64,000 bases of DNA from Mortierella alpina (GCA_029449245.1 JANATF010000007.1:1116001-1180000), one strand, 5' to 3'. Shown: positions 44,922-56,783, counted from the stretch's first letter. Made by a program: numbers and translations. The notes: a model not told the origin generated them from the sequence alone.

Positions 44922-46273
44922 ATGGAGTATCGTTACCTCGGAAACAGCGGTCTTATGGTATCCTGCTTGTCCCTCGGCGGATGGGTCACCTATGGCAAGT
45001 ATCACCCGTCTTGACTATGGTCACACCGTGCATGTGGGCTGTAACACCCCCTGCCCTACCGGGGTTCGCAAACGTGGGCGCTCGGCAATTTACGCCACCA
45101 GCGCCTTTATGCCATAACAGCCCGTGCTAAGACTTGCGATTCATGTTCTATTAGGTGGCCAAGTGGGTCCTGAGGTTGCTCAGCAGTGCATGAAGACGGC
45201 CTTTGACCTGGGCATCAACTTTTTCGACACCGCCGAGGTATGTTCCTGGTCTCGGCCCTTTGTGTGTATCCTCTCAGTTGCAATTGTGACTTCAATGCTG
45301 ACTGGTACCTCTTTGAACGCTTTGCCAGGTTTACTCTGGAGGCAAGTGTGAGATTGACATGGGTATCGCTATCCGCAAGTTTGGCTGGAAGCGCTCTGAC
45401 CTCGTCATCTCCACCAAGATCTTTTGGGGAGGCAAGGGACCCAATGACCGTGGCCTGTCCCGGAAGCACATTATTGAGGGAACTGATGCCTGCCTCAAGC
45501 GTCTTCAACTCGACTATGTTGATCTCCTGTACGCTCACCGGCCTGATCCCGACACACCCATGGAGGAAATTGTTCGGGCTTTTAACCATGTTATCAACCA
45601 GGGCAAGGCCTTCTATTGGGGAACATCTGAATGGAGCGCTCAACAGATCACTGAGGCCCATGCAGTCGCCCAGCGCCTGAACTTGATTGCCCCCCTGGTA
45701 AGGGGTTAACGTTGGTTTAACTTGACACCTATTGCTGGCAGATAACTTGAAGACATGATACTAAGCAATGTAAGCACACACCTGTAGATGGAGCAACCCC
45801 AGTACAACATGTTCCACCGCGACCGTGTCGAGAAGGAGTACCTGCCCTTGTTCAAGAACTTTGGCATGGGATCCACGATTTGGTCACCCCTGGCCTCTGG
45901 CATGCTCACGGGCAAGTACAATGACGGAACAATCCCCACAGACAGCCGTCTTGCCATCCAAGACAACCCCGTCATGCAGAGGCTCCGCGGTAATCTCGAG
46001 TCTGAGGATGGTCGCGTCAAGATCGCCAAGGTGGTCAAGTTGCGCAGCGTGGCCGATCGTCTCGACTGCACGACCTCACAGCTGGCTCTGGCATGGTGCC
46101 TGAAGAATCCTAACGTGTCGTCAGTCATCACGGGCGCGTCCAAGCCCTCGCAGATCGAGGAGAACATCAAGGCGCTGCAGATCGTGCCGCTGTTGACGGA
46201 GGAGATCATGGAGAGCATCGAGGAGATTCTCCAGAACAAGCCCGCACAGGAGTACAACTTCCGCAAGTCGTAG
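44922..46273 (+). CDS. Aldo-keto reductase, Kv-beta-like (AKR6 type)
   Basis: Four exons: 44922-44994, 45155-45237, 45329-45697, 45788-46273; 336 aa. The first intron starts with GC, not GT (TATG|GCAAGT...TTAG); only this choice restores [19 protein letters not shown]-dependent oxidoreductase with a TIM-barrel fold. Tetrad residues: Asp about 49 (FFDTAE), Tyr about 54 (VYSGG), Lys about 82 (VISTKIFWG), His about 122 (YAHRPD). [20 protein letters not shown] and [18 protein letters not shown] are close to the voltage-gated potassium-channel beta-subunit group, and most fungal members act as aldehyde reductases; the physiological substrate is unknown. Confidence 0.94.
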
Positions 46274-46413
46274 TTGTGTCGTGTCACCGCTCAGACCCCC
46301 ACCCCTTATTTTTCCACAACCCAGTGGCCACAATGGCCAGACACGTCATTTTAAGGCCTGCACACTCTCTTCCTTCTCCAACTCGTCTCGTAGTGTAATC
46401 TAAACTCCTTCAA

Positions 46414-47223
46414 ATGGACTTGCCTCGATTCTCCCTGACCCTTGTGGCCTTGTCCACATTGTTCTCGCTTCTACTGCTCTCGCATCAGCGCGTGGAAGCA
46501 ACTGCTCTAACCTATAACGTCGCAGCTCATGAGAAGGCCTGCTTCTACACATGGGCTGATGTTCCCAAGAAAAAGATTGCCTTCTATTTCGCCGTAAGCC
46601 CTAGGCTCAGTTATCGGATGCAATTACCTTCCATCGACCTTTGAATCAATGAGCCCTGCTCAACATGTTCCCTTTCTGCCAGAAAGTCTAAATCTCTCTG
46701 CTTCGCCGCCTCCCCCACGGTACAATTATGTTAGGTTCAATCCGGCGGCGCATTTGACATTGACGTTGACGTGAAGGACCCAAAGTTGAAACAAATCCTC
46801 AGCCTGGAAAAGGAGCGTCAGGGCGATTATGTCTTCACCGCGAACGAGGCTGGCGAGTACTCGTTCTGTTTTTCCAATGATATGTCGACGTTTGCAGAAA
46901 AGGTCCTTGATTTTGAAATTACGGTCGAACACGAGAAACGCGCCGCAGAGATGGACCAAAAGGAAAAAGGGAAAGGACCTCAGGCTCAGACCGAAGCCAT
47001 GGACGAGTCCCTGTTCCGGTTGGTGGGAGAGCTTGGCAGGATTGACCGGATGCAAAAGTATTTCAGGACTCGAGAGAACAGGAACTTTTCGACTGTGGTC
47101 TCGACAGAGAACAGGATCTTTTGGTTCTCGTTGACAGAGTCGATCTTGATTGTGACGATGGCCATGGTCCAGGTATATGTCATCAGGACCTTTTTCAGCG
47201 GCTCGAGGAGGACTCATGTTTGA
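46414..47223 (+). CDS. p24/EMP24 family ER-Golgi cargo receptor
   Basis: Two exons, 46414-46593 and 46735-47223, phase 0, 222 aa. Type I membrane protein of COPI/COPII vesicles: signal peptide (residues 1-31), GOLD domain starting ALTYNVAAHEKACFYTWADV and including FDIDVDVKDP and GEYSFCFSNDMS (two Cys for the usual disulphide), a coiled coil (about 130-180) and one TM helix (WFSLTESILIVTMAMVQVYV). The short cytosolic tail has the COPII-type FF (RTFFSG) but ends SRRTHV, without a C-terminal KKxx. Sub-family (alpha, beta, gamma or delta) not assigned. It lies 140 bp after the AKR stop, the tightest same-strand spacing around here apart from APC7-IMP2. Confidence 0.93.
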
Positions 47224-47629
47224 ATAGCAGTGTCTTGTCTGGAGGAACTGAGAAATATCTCAAAAGGTTTGAGTTGGACGTGTTGGGGTCCTTAGCCATT
47301 GAACAGGGCCGTGCTGCGTTGTAGGAGCCTGAAAATTGGTCGATCGCTCTTTTTAGTAAAAAAATACGTGCCTCATGCGAAAAGTCAATACCTGCATTGC
47401 TTAACCTGTACAAATGACAAGTCGCATGGGATCATCAGCATCCTGAACAGAAGACTGAGCGTACACCAGAGGGCAACTCTGCATGTACCACGGTGCAACT
47501 ATAATTATTGACTCGAATTTGATAGACCCTAGCAAGGACGAGCAAACACTTTCTCAAGGACTCGATGACAAAGAACTTTTTGTGTAGTATACATTCTATT
47601 GAAAGGACGGTTCTTCTGATTCTATATAT
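47224..47629. other. Convergent 3' spacer, p24 to OYE
   Basis: Both genes end here; nothing beyond likely 3' UTRs was seen. Confidence 0.5.
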
Positions 47630-48987
47630 TTATCCATGAATGGTGCGGCCACGAGAATACTGCTGCGACATAGCAGCCTTCACGTTCAGCTCACGAGCAG
47701 CATTGAGTGCAAAGTTGGGGTGTCTCAAGAATGTTCTTCCAGCGGCGACCAGATCCGCCTTCTCATTATCCAGGACATCCTCGGCGGCCTTGCCATCTAG
47801 GATGATACCCACCGCAACAATGGCCAAACCAGGGACTTCCTTCTTGATACGCTCGGCGAATGGAACCATGTATCCAGGAGCAGCCTTGATCTTTTGCTGG
47901 GCAGTGTTACCGCCAGTAGAGACGTGGAGGACATCCACACCGGCATCACGAACCCACTGAGCAACCTGAATTGTCTGCTCAATCTCCCAAGAGGGACCGT
48001 CCACAACCTCCTCGACCATATCGGAGGCCGAGATTCTCAAAAAGATGGGCTTCTCAGCGGGGAAGTTGGATCGGACCGCTTGGATCACCTCGAGCAAGAA
48101 GCGGGCGCGGTTCTCGAGCGAGCCACCATACTTGTCAGTGCGCTGGTTGGTGAGAGGTGAAAGAAAGTTGTGGATCAAATAACCGTGAGCACCGTGGATC
48201 TCGACAGTGTCCATTCCAGCGCGAGCCGCGCGGGCAGCAGCGGCACCAAAGGCCTCTACGGCTTCGTGGATCTCCTCGATGGAGAGTTCGCGAGGAATGA
48301 CGTGGTGGCGGTCCCACTGGAGGTGAGCTCCACCGGAGGGGGCGACTACATTGTCCCTCCAAAAGTCGGCCTCAGCATGGTCAGTGTAGGGAGCCCCAGC
48401 TGAGGCCTAAATAGAAGGATAGCAGATGAAAAAGAGTGTGAGTCTTCAGATCATTTGAATGGCTTTCATCTGCCAAATCCTCCAGACTTCAAGCATTGGT
48501 TGCATACCTTGCGGCCAGCATGGGCAAGTTGGATGCCGATCTTGCCACCTTGCGCATGGACAAAGTCAACGATTTCTTTCAGTTTGTGGACTTGAGCATC
48601 GTCCCAGAGACCTGCGCACCCAGGGGTAATACGTCCATTGGCTTGAACTGCGGTTGCTTCTTGGAGGATCAAGCCAGCACCATTGACCGCGAAGGAACCG
48701 ATGCTGACCAGGTGAAAGTTGGTGAAGAAACCGTCCTTAGAGGAATACATGCACATGGGTGCGACCACGATCCTGTTAGGGATGGTCAGGTCCTTGACAG
48801 TAAATGGCTGGAAGAGCAGAGGGACCTTGTCCGAGCCAGGGAGAGTGGAATCGATAGGTCCGAGGTAGGCGCCAGGAGCTGCGGGTTGGTCAATGTAATA
48901 GCTCTCTTGAGGGTAGACGGGTCTTGCTTTGGCACTTGAGGGCTCGAAGGCTTGGGCGACATCGGCAGTGTTCTTGAAGGAAGGCAT
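47630..48987 (-). CDS. Old-yellow-enzyme family NADPH:flavin oxidoreductase (YqjM type)
   Basis: Two exons, 48987-48508 and 48406-47630, phase 0, 418 aa. FMN-dependent ene-reductase that reduces activated C=C bonds with NAD(P)H; TIM barrel. PMCMYSS (Cys about 79, Tyr about 81) is the flavin-tuning Cys/Tyr pair of the YqjM (thermophilic-like) class, and IHGAHGYL gives the substrate-binding His pair (about 231/234). QRTDKYGGSLENR is the class signature; AAGRTFLRHPNF binds the flavin phosphate. An N-terminal extension of about 55 residues precedes LLFQPFTVKDLTIPNRIVVA. A nested inverted repeat sits about 140-200 bp upstream of the start codon (separate entry). Confidence 0.95.
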
Positions 48988-49665
48988 GACTTGGTCTTGA
49001 TTCTTGAGGATTTTGGAGGATAGTGTGGTGGATATGGCGTTGATTGCTAGGAGTCCGGAGGATGTGTGCTTGGAAGGATGAAGATGATATTCAGGTCCGA
49101 AAAAAAATTGCACCTTTGATATACTAAATGTGACACGTTCCCTTTAAGCATTCTGCTTAATAATTGATTCCTAGGAAACGTGTCACGGCTCTTCAGAGGA
49201 TTTGGAGGATGTGGAAAACCTTGAGGAGCTAGAGGATGTATATACATGCAACCTACGAGTAAGGCGCAATGGCCTCAAAAACAGTTCTCGCAGTTAACGT
49301 CCAAAAGAATCTACTTTTGACCTTACCATTCGAGGCTCTGTGCTTCATAAAGATATGATCCATGCCGAGCACTCACAACCGGCGCTGCTTCTTGGAATAC
49401 TGTCTCGAAGTAAGCTGCTCCTTGCGTGTTATTCCGATGTCAGCTCTTTGTCCCTTGATACGATGCTTACTTGGTTAGTCAGTGGATGCCGTGCGACAAT
49501 CCTTTATCATGTCTCACGAGAATGTATTTCCACCAATAGGAACATTCATTTACAAACGCCGCGCCATTATTCAGCACGTCACGCACGGCCCAGCGGCAGA
49601 AAATTTAATGTTCAAGAAATGGTCAAGGTGATATATACAATGGCGATGGCGTAACGTTGCCATGA
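48988..49665. other. OYE upstream region and 3' flank of the next gene
   Basis: Besides the nested inverted repeat, a palindromic ATGTATATACAT (about 49234-49245) lies about 250 bp upstream of the OYE ATG and may serve as a TATA element. The rest is unremarkable. Confidence 0.5.
49130..49186. promoter_or_regulatory. Nested inverted repeat upstream of the OYE gene
   Basis: Outer arms GTGACACGTT (49130-49139) and AACGTGTCAC (49177-49186) are perfect reverse complements, extended by three further pairs after one mismatch. Inside, TTAAGCA (49144-49150) and TGCTTAA (49154-49160) form a second perfect pair. On the minus strand it lies 143-199 bp before the OYE ATG. This fits a binding site for a dimeric regulator, or a small relic element. 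Confidence 0.6.
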
Positions 49666-52600
49666 TTAGAGAGGAGCTTGGAGAGGAACAATGTTCACGA
49701 TCAAGTTCTTTTTGTTGCGTTGACTGGATTGCCGCTGAACTTGTGGGGGTCGTCCACGCCTGTTCTGACTTGCTGGCGGTGTATCGACAGTATTAGTCGA
49801 GATGGGCGGAGGGTAATCGTCAAATATGTTGCCCATGGTTGCCGTGGGCATGTCCATGCTGGTGTAAGTCTCAGGGTAGCTGGCCTGGTGCAAATGACCT
49901 GTGTGGGTCATGAATCCAGAGGCCACACTCGATGCCATGGCCAGCCGTTCATGCGGGTAGTGAATAAATATGCTTCCTTCATTGTCGCTACTATCAGGCA
50001 TGGAGCTGTCCAGATCGAACGTCAATCCAAGTCCCACGCAAGTATCATCCCATGCTCGATCTTGGCGAGGTTCACCACCGTTGTTGGAAACGGCCTCCGA
50101 GCGGTTGAATTCTCGCTTGCTCCCTGAATGAGTCTGTGGTAGCAATGGAGATAGGTCCAGAGGATGCACTATGTTGTCCGACATGTCGTTGCGATATGTT
50201 TTGCTCAGACTATACTCTTGGCCTTCTCCTCTTGATGGCACCGGCTCAAATATGTTTCGACTGAAATTTGCTGATCCGTTATTGATCGTTAAGTCTTCCC
50301 TTGACCCCATGATGCCACTGCTCCTCAGTGCAGGATATGATGAAAACAGGCCTTCCTGCAAGGTATAGTAGCCCATGTGTGACGGAGTTACGGTGGGGAT
50401 ATCCATCAAGGTAGTGCACCCGGCTTTAACTTTCTCGATACCAACTTGATCCCAGGACGAGCCACTCGAGCGCGCACCTTGGCTCTGACTGCGGACATGT
50501 CCCCTCTGATGCTGAGGGAGTATTTGCACCTGTTCTCCATCCACAGGGGTGTGGATGTAATCTACATCCAGCCCGTAGCCTGCGGTGTTTCCCGAATGAG
50601 TTATCATGTTGCTCAACTGGCTGGGCATATTGCTTCGAATCCTTCTTGAAACTGCTGGTGGGGGAGCGACAGATGAGTGCTGTTGACTATAAAGCTGAGA
50701 AGTACCAGGTGGCAGGCGAAAGTCATCTACGATTGGCCTATTGCAAAGAGAGGTCGGCAGGGAGCCTTTGCGCGGAGCGAGGGGTCGTGGTTGCAGCATG
50801 GTTGAGCTGCTCATAATTCCAAAGGATTGTTCTTGATACATGGGATTCGAAAGTGAGTCTGCAAGCGAAGGCGATGATGCAGCTGTCGAGTAATTGTATC
50901 CACCAATGCTGCTGTTCACACTCCCTTGCCTTTGTGTCCTGGTCTGGCCGTATGCATAAGGAGGGCGAGGGGCTTCTAGATCCTGTGCAGAAAAGAAATA
51001 CTGCTCTTCCACAAAATTGGTTGTTCTGGCGTCCTGGAGATGGCTTGATAAGATTATGGGGATGGTGCCGCGCCTGTCAGAACAGCCGATATTGTTGTGA
51101 AGATTAATATCCTTGCCGATGTCCCAGGAGCGGTAACCATTTTGATTTCCCGTTGGTGTGCTTGCCCTGTCCGTTACAGTGTCATGACCGTCATCGTAAA
51201 GCTCCGGGATCGTTGGCGGGCTGGGTGCCACATGAATTCTCCAGTTTTCGATAATATCCTGAGAGTGGGAGCTGCCGCATCTACTTGATCGCTTTTGGGC
51301 GGCGGTGTATGTATTCTGTTTCTGTAGATTCTCCTGGCTCTGTGCCCGTGAAGAAAGTCCCATTTGAAAGCCATTACCGATATCCAGAGTATCCGAATGC
51401 TGAACCAGCGTGTTATTGATACTTGTGTCGGGGCAATCCTTGAGCAGTGTAGATGAACGGGGCAGAAGTCGAACAGAGGTTTCTGGTAGATCCGTTATAT
51501 CAAATGGATGGACTGGTCTGCTCAAAGTGCTCCGCTCATCGTTCTCGTCACTGCTGCCATATGTCAAATAAATCGATGAGCATAGCGCTGACGATTGAAG
51601 ACTGAGTACTGAGTTATTGCGATCCATGTTGACACCTTGTTCTGTGCTGTGACATGGCTGTAGAAGTGGTGCTGACCTGCGTCGGTTGGAGAGTGAAGTA
51701 GTGTAAATCATTCTTTCCGATGAAATGGTTGCAAGTAAATCGTCGTAAAATGAGAGTGCAGCCATCTTGTTTCCGTAAGGTAGACGCGAGACATATTCGG
51801 CGGCGCCTGCGCTTCCGTTGATAGCTGTAGTCCGTTGCAGGGGAATGGTGGTGGATGATGGGAGATATTCTGCCTGGATCCCTATTGACGGCACGCTGCC
51901 TCCCATGCCGTTGTCTTCGCCGTAGAGTGAGGCGTAATGCTGGTGCTGGGAAATCATAGCAACGTCCTCGTCTTTGCGAGAGTAACATGCCAACGGCGTG
52001 GCGGCCGATCTGGCATAAAGATCGAGACCCGTGGACTCTTCGTTCGCGTTGACACCTTGACTCAGATCCAGCTGAGGAATGTTTACACGTTTTGGTCCAC
52101 TACGATAGAGAGCGGAATCCTGTGTATCGCTGAATTGGGGTTTTTCTGCAATTTCATTGACAGGGCTGTCTTGATCGAAAGCATTAGGTGCTGATTTGGT
52201 TCCCCGTGTGGTATGGTCAAGGCGCAGTTCCATATCAAGTTTATAGCTCTCTGCACTTGAGCGATCTCCTGAATCACTTCTGTTGGTGTCAGCAGCCCCA
52301 CATCTGGAAACGACAAGGCTCGTAATTCTAAGCAACGAGATGGCGGTGTTAGATGATATTTATGGTGACCAACAAACGTTACAGCGCACCACTGTTTACC
52401 TGAATTCGATATCGCGCGCCATCGTTCTCTTGATACGTCCGAGATAGCATAGTGAGAACACGCACATTGTGGCCGACAGTATGATCCTGATGAGTTTTAG
52501 TGTGTGTAAGACTGTCGACAGTACCATAATTCCCAGCGTGACCATCAACGGCCATCCATCTTGTCCAGTATTGCTAGAAAAGCCAAGCTGCTGGAACCCA

Positions 52601-53418
52601 GATGCTGTTGTGCCCATACCCGGAAGATTACTGGCGGCGTATACAACACATGCATACACAGTGACTCTTGGCAGAGCGACCAGCAGCACGCTAAACCCTA
52701 TATACGGCAAAGCGTTCATTGTCAGGAGCAGGGAGAGAGGAAAGTCGTGTTAGCATGTGAGAAAACTACCTATTCGCTGCATGGGCCACACCGCGCCATG
52801 GCATAATGTTGGGCGGGGATTGAATACGGCATGAGAGCATATTGACCAGAAACACCAAAACATGCCTTGCAGTCCAAAGTAGACCGTGAGCACGATCCTC
52901 TGCCGAAGGCTCCGGCCCCATTTAATATCAGAAAGCAAACAAAAATGGGTGTAGGACTTGATAGTCCATAGCTGGAATGCGGGCGAGCTCAGGAACGCCT
53001 GCAAGATGCTATCAGACTTGACTACTGATTTCGCCTGCATCCAGTTCCGGACCGTAACGCATATTGTCAGACCTAGTGATGCAACGGTGATCCAGCCAGC
53101 CGCGATGCTTGTCCGCTCGAATACATCTGAAAGTACCGATGGGTGTGCGTGTGGCTCCGAGATTTCTAAAGGCCAAGCGGGTTGCGAGCGATCAAACCCA
53201 GCGTGCATAACACGCTGAACCCAAGTCTTGTGCAATATCAAACTGGTGGCCACGAAGATCTCTGCTAGCACTAGTAAGCCTGAGAGCCCCAGCTGGACGA
53301 AGACTAGGATATATCTCATTGACAGAGCGCACGTTCGCCTCTCAAATTTTGGAAGGTGGACATTTGAGAAGCAGAGTGGGCGAGATTCTGGGTGGCGCGA
53401 TTCAGGATGGCGCTTCAT
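49666..53418 (-). CDS. Orphan multispan membrane protein with long disordered tail
   Basis: Three exons: 53418-52770, 52697-52400, 52327-49666; 1202 aa, phases agree. Start at the first in-frame ATG (53418). Residues 1-30 contain a tandem RHPESRHPESRP duplication. About six hydrophobic helices follow in the first 315 residues: ILVFVQLGLSGLLVLAEIF, AAGWITVASLGLTICVTV, VLTVYFGLQGMFWCFWSIC, FSVLLVALPRVTVYACVVYA and the long PLMVTLGIMVLSTVLH...IRIILSATMCVFSLCYL. The remaining about 885 residues, almost all in one exon, are Ser/Gln/Asp-rich and apparently disordered, like the cytosolic tail of a receptor or scaffold. A heptahelical receptor-like design is possible but no signature is visible. Confidence 0.75.
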
Positions 53419-54518
53419 CGTCTCTGTACGAACACCGACCGAGATCTTCTGGCGACCAGGCACTGCTAAAAGGTGAAAGGTGGGTCAAATGGTCGAGGTC
53501 GTAGTGGGTAAGGATGAAAACTGTAAGGTAGGGAAAACGAGGGAGCACGCAGGACAGATGGAGGATGGTTCAAGATGAGAATCTCCGGCTGTGGTTGTGG
53601 TGAGCTTGGTGGAGGGTCTGGACAATGTGGTGCAGTGCCAAGGGCGAGGAGTAGGCGGAATGGGCTGAGGTGCAGTGTAGGGACGTGAAGGTGGTTGTCT
53701 AAGGGTAGCAAGCTCAAAAGGAGCTGGGTGAACGGACCGACAGAATGCGAGAGAGGGAAAGAGGGAGCGTCGATAAATAAGTGGGGCTTGGGCTTAAAGA
53801 GCGTGCTCGCAGGCAGCATGTAGGAAGGCTCAAGAGGGTTGTGCGGACGGGGCCCATCGACGATCCAAGGATGGGAGAGCGGAAGCAAGGAAGGACGAGA
53901 AGGAAGGACGAGAAAGAAGACCGAGAAGGATTGATGAGAAGGAAGGAGGACAGGAAGGTGGCGAAGGGCAAAACGCAGCCAAGCCGGCACTTCGCGAGTC
54001 GCAGGTGGCTCTCGAAGAGACAAAGCGATCGCTGCATGCTGCTCAGGTCAGTCCTGGCTTGTGCCAGCTGAGAGACGCTATATGTCCGACAGCTGCCACC
54101 ACTGCCAGCACCACCACCGCCACAGCGGTTGGAACGAGCCGCGAAGGGAACAGGAGGCCCAGAAGAGTAACAGAAATCAAGGAGAGTAAAGGGGGTTGTA
54201 TTTTACATCGAATACTTTATCCAGCTGCACCACTTACGCCCATCGCACCCACACGAAAGCTCTCTTCGTCCTTCTCTATCTCTCTCTCGCTCGTATTTGA
54301 CGCCATGCAGCCAGGGCGTTGTGGAACGGAGACAAAGAGCAGTGTTCCTTAACCACAGCGGACTTTGGTTGCCCACGGGTCCAAAGGCAAGATGCTGCAC
54401 AAGGAAGGCAAGGGCGAGACGCCGAGAGGACAATGTGTCTAATACTTGCTCTGGGAAGGGTGCTTGATCTGTAACTCACCTCTCGACCTAGGTTCTGCTC
54501 ATGAATGTCCAACGAAAA

Positions 54519-54538
54519 GGGGGGGGGGGGGGAGGGGG
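54519..54538 (+). repeat. G-tract, G14-A-G5
   Basis: Fourteen consecutive G followed by A and five G. Potential intramolecular G-quadruplex in an otherwise featureless intergenic region. Confidence 0.9.
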
Positions 54539-55284
54539 CTGGAAGGATAGTGTTAAACAACAGAACATCAACCGTTACTAAAGAAAAGGTCAGCAATCAG
54601 ACCATGGACGCAGGGGTAACACGGAGACAGATACATGTACAGGGCGGAGATGTTCAACAGCATGTTTGCTTGTGTTCCAAAACAAATGAAAATGAGGTAC
54701 CTGTACCGAAGGCTAGCAGGGCTCAGGGGTGAACTGCGTTCAGGCACACACAATGCATCTGTACTGTACAGGACTGTACATGCTAATAGGGACGGGCGAG
54801 GGTGGGAGAGAGCAGACGCTCACAGGTATGTGCGCAGAATATGAATGAGATCCATGCGAGATGCATTCGGGAGGGGATGCAAGCATTGAGCACACCTCGT
54901 GCGCCATATTTGAGATCGAAGTGCACCAAGGGCTGACCAGGAACAAGTGCTATTGCCATGTGGGGGAAGCTTGTTTCAGTCGTTTTTCATATCGGGTCAA
55001 TCTCCGCCCCTGAAAAAAAAATGCATTGGGCATGAAAAGGAGCGATCTGGGCGAGGAGTTTCCAACGTGCCGCCGGGCACGTTGCGTGCCTTGGTATTAA
55101 AACCAGGGTAGACGCGTCCTCTTTTCATGGCCTTGAAAGCAGCTCTTGTTGGCGGTGGCTGGCTTCTCTCCACAACTGAACTTTCCGGAAGGTGGCTGAT
55201 CCTGCTTATTCATTCGGCCGCTGCAGCCAATGAGAGTGTGGAGAGACCTTGAACAACAATGCAGAAAGACCTCGAGAGAAATGG

Positions 55285-55292
55285 TATAAAAA
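55285..55292 (+). promoter_or_regulatory. TATA box of hemerythrin gene
   Basis: TATAAAAA 72 bp upstream of the ATG at 55357, a good position for a short leader. It also argues against the longer open frame that runs through it. Confidence 0.65.
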
Positions 55293-55356
55293 GGTGCGTG
55301 AGCTGTATGTCGGTAACAATGTTGCACCTTCACTCTCCACACCGACCACGAGTCCA

Positions 55357-55833
55357 ATGCTGCACTTCCACCAGTATTACTCTGACCACTTGGTCGCTAT
55401 CCACAACAGCCTGCGTCGCGAGATGAGGACCTGCATCAGAACACTTTCCGGCGCTACACAGCCGAGCTCGGTTAAGACCTCGCTGCGGAGCGTGACACAG
55501 TTTTGCAGACATCTGCAAGGCCACCACGACCTTGAGGAGGCCGTCATCTTCCCATCTTTTGCTGCAGTGACAGACATCTCCCACTGGAGCCACTCCCATG
55601 AACAGCTCGAGCATACTCTGGGCAAAATTCGCACGTTGGCCCAACAGGGCATCGATCAAGACGGGAAGGATTTCTCGACCCAGAAGGAGGTAATTGTTGA
55701 GGAGCTGGAGACACTCTCAGACATTGTCTTACCGCACTTGTCGGACGAGGAGTATTTGAGCAAGCCCGAAGAGACCATAAAGCTGTGGCCGACGGAGCAA
55801 GCCATGCGCAAGGCCTTCCCTTGGATGGGATAG
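55357..55833 (+). CDS. Hemerythrin-like HHE-domain protein
   Basis: Intronless, 158 aa from the first in-frame ATG (MLHFHQYYSDHLVAIHNSL). A four-helix hemerythrin/HHE fold that binds a di-iron centre through His and acidic side chains. Candidate ligands: His in HQYYSDHLVAIH, the HxxxHHDLEE segment (CRHLQGHHDLEEAVIFP), HSHEQLEH and LPHLSDEE. The frame stays open upstream to about 55249 but lacks an ATG and overlaps the TATA box. Related fungal proteins bind oxygen, sense iron or are involved in NO handling; the function here is not determined. Its 3' end is 83 bp from that of convergent EFG1. Confidence 0.88.
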   Translation: MLHFHQYYSDHLVAIHNSLRREMRTCIRTLSGATQPSSVKTSLRSVTQFCRHLQGHHDLEEAVIFPSFAAVTDISHWSHSHEQLEHTLGKIRTLAQQGIDQDGKDFSTQKEVIVEELETLSDIVLPHLSDEEYLSKPEETIKLWPTEQAMRKAFPWMG

Positions 55834-55916
55834 TAAACATGCAATCGTCCATGCTTGTATAGACCCCACCCTGTTCCTTCAAAATGTAACATCATCATAA
55901 GATAATACAACGATAT

Positions 55917-56783
55917 TTAATTCGACTTCGTCTTCTTGACGGGGGGTTCTTCCTCGTTCTCGTTTCCTTTCTCGTCGATGTCACTGCTTTCCTCGTCATT
56001 CCAATTACTGGCAGGATGTTTTCTGCTAGTCGTTGTGAGGTCTGCCGTTGGTTTGCGATCAGCACTGGATTCTGTAGTCTTTTTGAGCTCGCCATTGGCC
56101 AGTGCCTTTTCAATCTTTTCCCGGATCTCTGCCTGTGTCTTGAGCTGATCCTCGTCCGTCAAGGGCGATTCAGGGTAAATCGAAATGTACTCTTCATCCC
56201 GCGGGAAGTTCTATTGCAAGGAAAGCTTACGTTAATAAGGTGCAAACTGCGCTTCAGAAGGGATGACATGGTGTAAGGATTCGGACGCTCACCTTGATAT
56301 AGAGCAGGTCCAACTCGAGGTCTGCCAGCGTCTTTGATTCCTCCTCAGAGTTCTCGTGGTTTGGATGCTGCTTCTTGAATGCCGCAATCTTTCGGCCGGC
56401 ACGCCTCAGCTCTATGCGAACGTAAGATGGCAACGAACTCGAATGTCAGTATGCAGTACGTATTATACCTCTACAACTCCTTACTTCATGGACATACCAG
56501 TGAATTTGAGGGCCTTTCGACCCTTCTCCTTTGTAGCGACATTCTTGTTTTGCTTCTTTGATGGAGGTGGTGCTTGAGGTTCAAGGGCTTCGATCTGCTT
56601 TTTGATCTCGACAATCTTTTTCTCGGTTTCCTTGATGACCTCGGCGGGAATATCCTTGAGCGTATCCTTCTTTTGGATGAGGCGCTCCAGGTCACGCAAC
56701 TTCTTCTTTAATACGCGGCCTGGTGCCTTTGAGGGCGCAACCTTCCATGTCCACTTTTTCTTGGATTCCTCTTGTGCCTCCAT
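55917..56783 (-). CDS. EFG1: rRNA-processing protein EFG1
   Basis: Three exons: 56783-56498, 56411-56293, 56210-55917; 232 aa, phases agree. Efg1 is a small nucleolar coiled-coil protein of the 90S pre-ribosome needed for 18S rRNA maturation. The family core covers about residues 15-130: KKKLRDLERLIQKKDTL, IPAEVIKETEKKIVEIKKQI, KEKGRKALKFTELRRAGRKI and FKKQHPNH, all charged helices, followed by NFPRDEEYISIYP. The C-terminal 80 residues are acidic with a terminal basic PPVKKTKSN. It is divergent from APC7, with 112 bp (or 202 bp) between start codons. Confidence 0.87.

Larger units (their letters stand above)
53419..55356. other. Long divergent intergenic region
   Basis: Between the leftward orphan membrane gene and the rightward hemerythrin gene. 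Contains purine repeats (GAAGGA(C/A)GAGAAG, about 53880-53960), a G14 run (54519-54532), and the TATA box of the hemerythrin gene. Frames of 60-190 codons here follow the repeats and look non-coding. Confidence 0.5.

Noticed and set aside
53466-54352. ORFs of 75-185 codons between the orphan membrane gene and hemerythrin
   Set aside because: Built on purine/pyrimidine repeats; no start context, splice pattern or family resemblance.
55249-55356. N-terminal extension of the hemerythrin protein
   Set aside because: No ATG in frame, and the region contains the TATA box.
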